Assembly (NCBI RefSeq): GCF_000189635.1
Contig: NW_002476422.1
Location: 1-64,000, forward strand
Reading direction: 5' to 3'
Length of the DNA stretch: 64,000 nucleotides
DNA from: Tetrahymena thermophila SB210
Lineage: Eukaryota > Ciliophora > Oligohymenophorea > Hymenostomatida > Tetrahymenidae
Each line of letters begins with the position of its first letter. The stretch's first letter is position 1. A program made the position numbers and the translations under genes. The notes beneath the pieces were generated by a model that was not told where the DNA came from, made no database searches, and saw only the letters and a list, made by a program, of their open reading frames with translations. Shown here in pieces: positions 63,987-64,000 of the stretch.

Positions 63987-64000
63987 ATGCTTTAATAGTT
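63987..64000 (+). CDS. Start of a fourth tandem Piwi-clade gene (cut by window end)
   Basis: The last 14 bases, ATGCTTTAATAGTT, match the first codons of the three complete genes (M-L-Q-Q-L), and a recognisable leader precedes them. Only the start is visible, so whether the gene is complete or keeps the altered active site cannot be told here. Start-to-start distance from copy 3 is 5,913 bp. Confidence 0.8.

Noticed and set aside
1..64000. tRNA, rRNA or CRISPR features
   Set aside because: No GGTTCGAATCC-type T-arm, no rRNA-like GC-rich block and no regularly spaced short repeats were found by eye.

Overview
The window starts at a chromosome end: about 18 copies of CCCCAA (G4T2 on the other strand). 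The DNA is extremely AT-rich, and every convincing reading frame uses TAA and TAG as glutamine with TGA as the only stop. Introns are short and AT-rich. Together these point to a macronuclear chromosome of Tetrahymena, most likely T. thermophila. All coordinates below assume that genetic code; a standard-code search would see almost nothing here.

Layout. (1) 1-12 kb is a gene-poor subtelomere whose only recognisable genes are four small secreted cysteine-rich proteins (69-81 aa) sharing a C-x6-C-x-C-[W/F] core. (2) 14-22.4 kb, minus strand, holds two class III extradiol dioxygenase (DODA/LigB-type) paralogues. Between them lies a leucine-rich-repeat gene of 12 exons, in which each exon is one ~30-residue repeat. 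(3) 25-28 kb has a small secreted protein and an immobilization-antigen-like cysteine-periodic surface protein. (4) 30-32.5 kb is a coiled-coil protein of unknown role. (5) 32.9-38.1 kb, minus strand, holds two paralogues of the thiamine-diphosphate enzyme 2-hydroxyacyl-CoA lyase/oxalyl-CoA decarboxylase. One looks active; the other is open but has lost the catalytic glutamate and the cofactor-binding motif. (6) 39.6-40.5 kb is an EamA/DMT membrane transporter. (7) 43.6-47.5 kb has two paralogous, apparently GPI-anchored surface proteins with a 3' remnant of a third. (8) 49 kb to the end is a tandem array of intronless Piwi-clade Argonaute genes: three complete 805-aa copies and the first codons of a fourth at the window edge.

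The main theme is local duplication: secreted peptides, LRR exons, dioxygenases, lyases, GPI proteins, Piwi genes and the non-coding repeats between them. Two families show loss of catalytic residues with the reading frame kept. All three Piwi copies lack the whole D-D-H slicer triad (E, Q and E instead) while keeping PAZ and MID signatures, so they probably bind small RNAs without cutting. The second acyl-CoA lyase looks like a pseudoenzyme. I found no rRNA, tRNA, CRISPR or transposase gene. Long intergenic spans are AT-rich with a few dispersed repeats.
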